Part shown: in pieces, positions 62,551-64,000 of the stretch | How the letters are laid out: each line of letters starts with the position of its first letter | Position numbering within the stretch: the stretch's first letter is position 1 | Origin: Actinomycetota bacterium | Lineage (GTDB): Bacteria > Actinomycetota > Acidimicrobiia > Acidimicrobiales > Iamiaceae | Direction: 5' to 3' | Assembly (NCBI GenBank): GCA_016185275.1 | Contig: JACPNX010000013.1 | Coordinates: forward strand, 124,001-188,000 | DNA length: 64,000 nt | The notes under the pieces: generated by a model | Told to the model about the DNA's origin: nothing | The model's database searches: none | Seen by the model: the letters and a program-made list of their open reading frames with translations, nothing else | Translations under genes and position numbers: made by a program

Positions 62551-63210
62551 ATGGCCGAGACCGCGCTGTTGAACGACGTCGCCCTGTTCGCGGAGCTGAC
62601 CACCGACGAGCTGGCCCGTCTGGCGGCGGCGGCAACTACTCAGGATCTGGTGCGCAACGACGTCCTGTTCGCGGAGGGCTCCGAGCCGACGGACCTCTTC
62701 GTCGTCGTCTCCGGTCGGATCGCCATCGCCAACAAGTCGATCGACGGGCGCGAGTCGATGGTGGCGCTGATGGAGCGGGGGGACCTCTTCGGCGAGATGG
62801 GCCTGTTCGACGGGTTGGGCCGGTCGGCCGAGGCCCGCGCGCTGGAGCCGTCCCGGCTGTTGCGGATCCCGTACGCGCCGCTGAAGGCCGTGTACGAGAA
62901 CCGGCCGGCGCTGCTGTGGGGCGTCGTGAGGCTCCTCGCCGGCCGCCTGCGCAACACCGACCTGGCGCTGGCCGACTCGGTGTTCCTGGACGTGACCGGG
63001 CGGACGGCCAAGCGACTGCTGGAGCTGGCCGCCGAGAACGACGAGTTCCAGCTCCCGATCACCCAGGAGGAGCTGGCGGGCATGGTGGGCGCGTCCCGCG
63101 AGCGGGTGAACAAGGCGATTGCCAGCTTCATCCGGCTCGGGTGGCTCGAGCAGCGCGAGCGGCGCTACCGCATCGTGAAGCGCGACGAGCTCGAGCGTCG
63201 CTCGCGCTGA
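62551..63210 (+). CDS. Crp/Fnr family transcriptional regulator
   Basis: 219 residues from ATG 62551 (ATG 62539, four codons upstream, is an alternative). The cyclic-nucleotide-binding domain reads LFVVVSGRIAIANKS and GDLFGEMGLFDGLGRSAEAR, the phosphate-binding cassette including the conserved Arg-Ser. The DNA-binding helix-turn-helix is ITQEELAGMVGASRERVNKA, whose E-R pair fits the TGTGA half-site used by mycobacterial Crp and GlxR. It has no Fe-S cysteines of Fnr type. Confidence 0.94.
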   Translation: MAETALLNDVALFAELTTDELARLAAAATTQDLVRNDVLFAEGSEPTDLFVVVSGRIAIANKSIDGRESMVALMERGDLFGEMGLFDGLGRSAEARALEPSRLLRIPYAPLKAVYENRPALLWGVVRLLAGRLRNTDLALADSVFLDVTGRTAKRLLELAAENDEFQLPITQEELAGMVGASRERVNKAIASFIRLGWLEQRERRYRIVKRDELERRSR

Positions 63211-63230
63211 CGGCGACGCGAGCCCGCACC

Positions 63231-63326
63231 AGCCCGGAGCGGCGGCGGGTCACCAGCCCGGAGCGGCGGCGGGTCACCAGCCCGGAGCGGCGGCGGGTCA
63301 CCGGCCCGGCGCGGCGGCGGGTCACC
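63231..63326. repeat. 24-bp tandem repeat, four copies, after the crp gene
   Basis: Units start at 63231, 63255, 63279 and 63303. The first three are identical (AGCCCGGAGCGG then CGGCGGGTCACC), the fourth has three changes, and a degenerate fifth follows to about 63345. It fills most of the 178-bp gap to the convergent hydrolase gene. No hairpin or gene is seen. Confidence 0.92.
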
Positions 63327-63388
63327 GGCGCGCAGCGCCGCGGGGCCGAACGCGGGCGGCTCGTCGGGCTGCCCTGTCTTGATCTGCG

Positions 63389-64000
63389 TCAGTCGCCCCG
63401 CAGGAAGGCGGTCGCGCGCCGCCAGGCGTCGGCGGCGGCGTCGGGTCGATGGGCGGGCCGGCCGGAGTCGTGGGCGAATCCGTGGTCGGCGCCGGGGTAG
63501 CGGACGACTTCTGCGCCGGCCAGCTCCAAGGCGTCGAGATCAGCGGCGCTCACCCAGGGGTCCTCGGTGCCGCAGAGCATCAGCACGCGGGTGCGGTGGG
63601 CGCGGGCCACGGCGTCGAGCGGTTCGGCCTGCGTCGGAGAGCGCCACCGGTCAGGCAGGCGGACCATGCCGTAGAAGGCGACCGCCCGGTCGAAGCGGCT
63701 CGTGGCCGCCGCCTTGAGGGCGAACATGCCGCCCATGCAGAACCCGAGCACGCCGACGGGCTCCACACCGCACAGGTCGGCGGCGGCCAGCGCATCGCCG
63801 AGCACCACGTCGTCGTCGAGGCTCCCCACCGACTCGAGGCGCTCCTCGACGGGCAGGTGCTCGCGGCCCGGCCACGGCTCCGGCACCACCACCACCCAGC
63901 CCTGCTCCCGAGCCAGCCGACCGGCGTGGTCGTCGAACAGCGGTCGCAAGCCGCCGATGTCGGGCAGGAGGACAAGACCCCGACCCGGTTCGCCGTCGGG
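63389..64000 (-). CDS. Dienelactone hydrolase family protein, N-terminus beyond window
   Basis: The last 203 residues are inside the window; the start lies beyond base 64000. Alpha/beta-hydrolase fold with the triad in place: nucleophile Cys in GVLGFCMGGMFALKAA, Asp in CGTEDPWV, and His in GADHGFAH. Cys rather than Ser is the mark of dienelactone-hydrolase-like enzymes, which cleave lactones and esters. The true substrate is unknown; LLPDIGGLRPLFDDHAGRL at the N-terminal side is typical for the group. Confidence 0.92.
   Translation of the reverse strand, partial: PDGEPGRGLVLLPDIGGLRPLFDDHAGRLAREQGWVVVVPEPWPGREHLPVEERLESVGSLDDDVVLGDALAAADLCGVEPVGVLGFCMGGMFALKAAATSRFDRAVAFYGMVRLPDRWRSPTQAEPLDAVARAHRTRVLMLCGTEDPWVSAADLDALELAGAEVVRYPGADHGFAHDSGRPAHRPDAAADAWRRATAFLRGD

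Noticed and set aside
63231-63326. CRISPR array
   Set aside because: Units are contiguous 24-bp copies with no spacers.

Overview
This is a very GC-rich, gene-dense chromosomal window from a high-GC Gram-positive bacterium (Actinomycetota). The evidence is frequent GTG starts in GTGA/ATGA overlaps, a single WXG100/FtsK-type secretion locus, HemQ, DUF3263, LytR_C and DUF1206 proteins, a solo groEL with a CIRCE box, and a Crp of the actinobacterial type. The class Acidimicrobiia is my best guess but cannot be proved from this window. Most of the window is chromosomal core. Bases 11.3-13.1 kb form a small accessory islet. Layout: 0-6.7 kb holds a truncated methyltransferase with a GtrA protein, a GH1 glycosidase, acyl-CoA thioesterase, a PQQ-type sugar dehydrogenase lipoprotein and an ATP-dependent DNA ligase. 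7-11.3 kb is sbcDC. The islet (11.3-13.1 kb) carries a PIN/RHH toxin-antitoxin pair, a GNAT gene, and remnants of an IS30-like transposase and of another PIN protein. 13-20.5 kb holds small enzymes and secreted proteins. 20.6-24.7 kb is the nitrogen operon amt-glnK-glnD, preceded by a GlnR-like box. 24.8-29.3 kb has a CoA-disulfide-reductase-like enzyme, an Rrf2 regulator and a secreted trypsin-like protease with DUF4214 modules. 29.4-35.6 kb has AlaX and a complete branched-chain amino-acid ABC transporter (livK, then livH-M-G-F on the other strand). 35.8-41.9 kb has hemQ and a compact type VII secretion locus (one Ubl-FHA-FtsK protein and two WXG100 proteins). 42-50.7 kb has groEL, a MoaD/ThiS-like protein, an AI-2E transporter, glycerate kinase, otsA/otsB facing each other, and tRNA-Thr. 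50.7-57.5 kb is the most unusual locus: a sugar-type ABC transporter whose upstream partner is a single polypeptide fusing an ABC ATPase, two GAF-like domains and a histidine kinase, followed by its response regulator. 57.7-64 kb has fdhD, a SigH-like sigma factor, ispD-ispF-rlmB, a Crp regulator and a truncated dienelactone hydrolase. How the parts work together: the sugar locus is transcribed as ABC-kinase, response regulator, binding protein, hairpin, ATPase, permease. The region upstream of the binding-protein gene carries 11-bp tandem repeats suited to an OmpR-type regulator, and a Crp-type palindrome identical over 15 bases to one that lies at the start of the window's own crp gene. This suggests joint control by carbon status and by the two-component pair. 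Short tandem repeats recur at gene ends and in protein linkers. Units inside coding sequence are multiples of three bases, while units between genes are not constrained that way.
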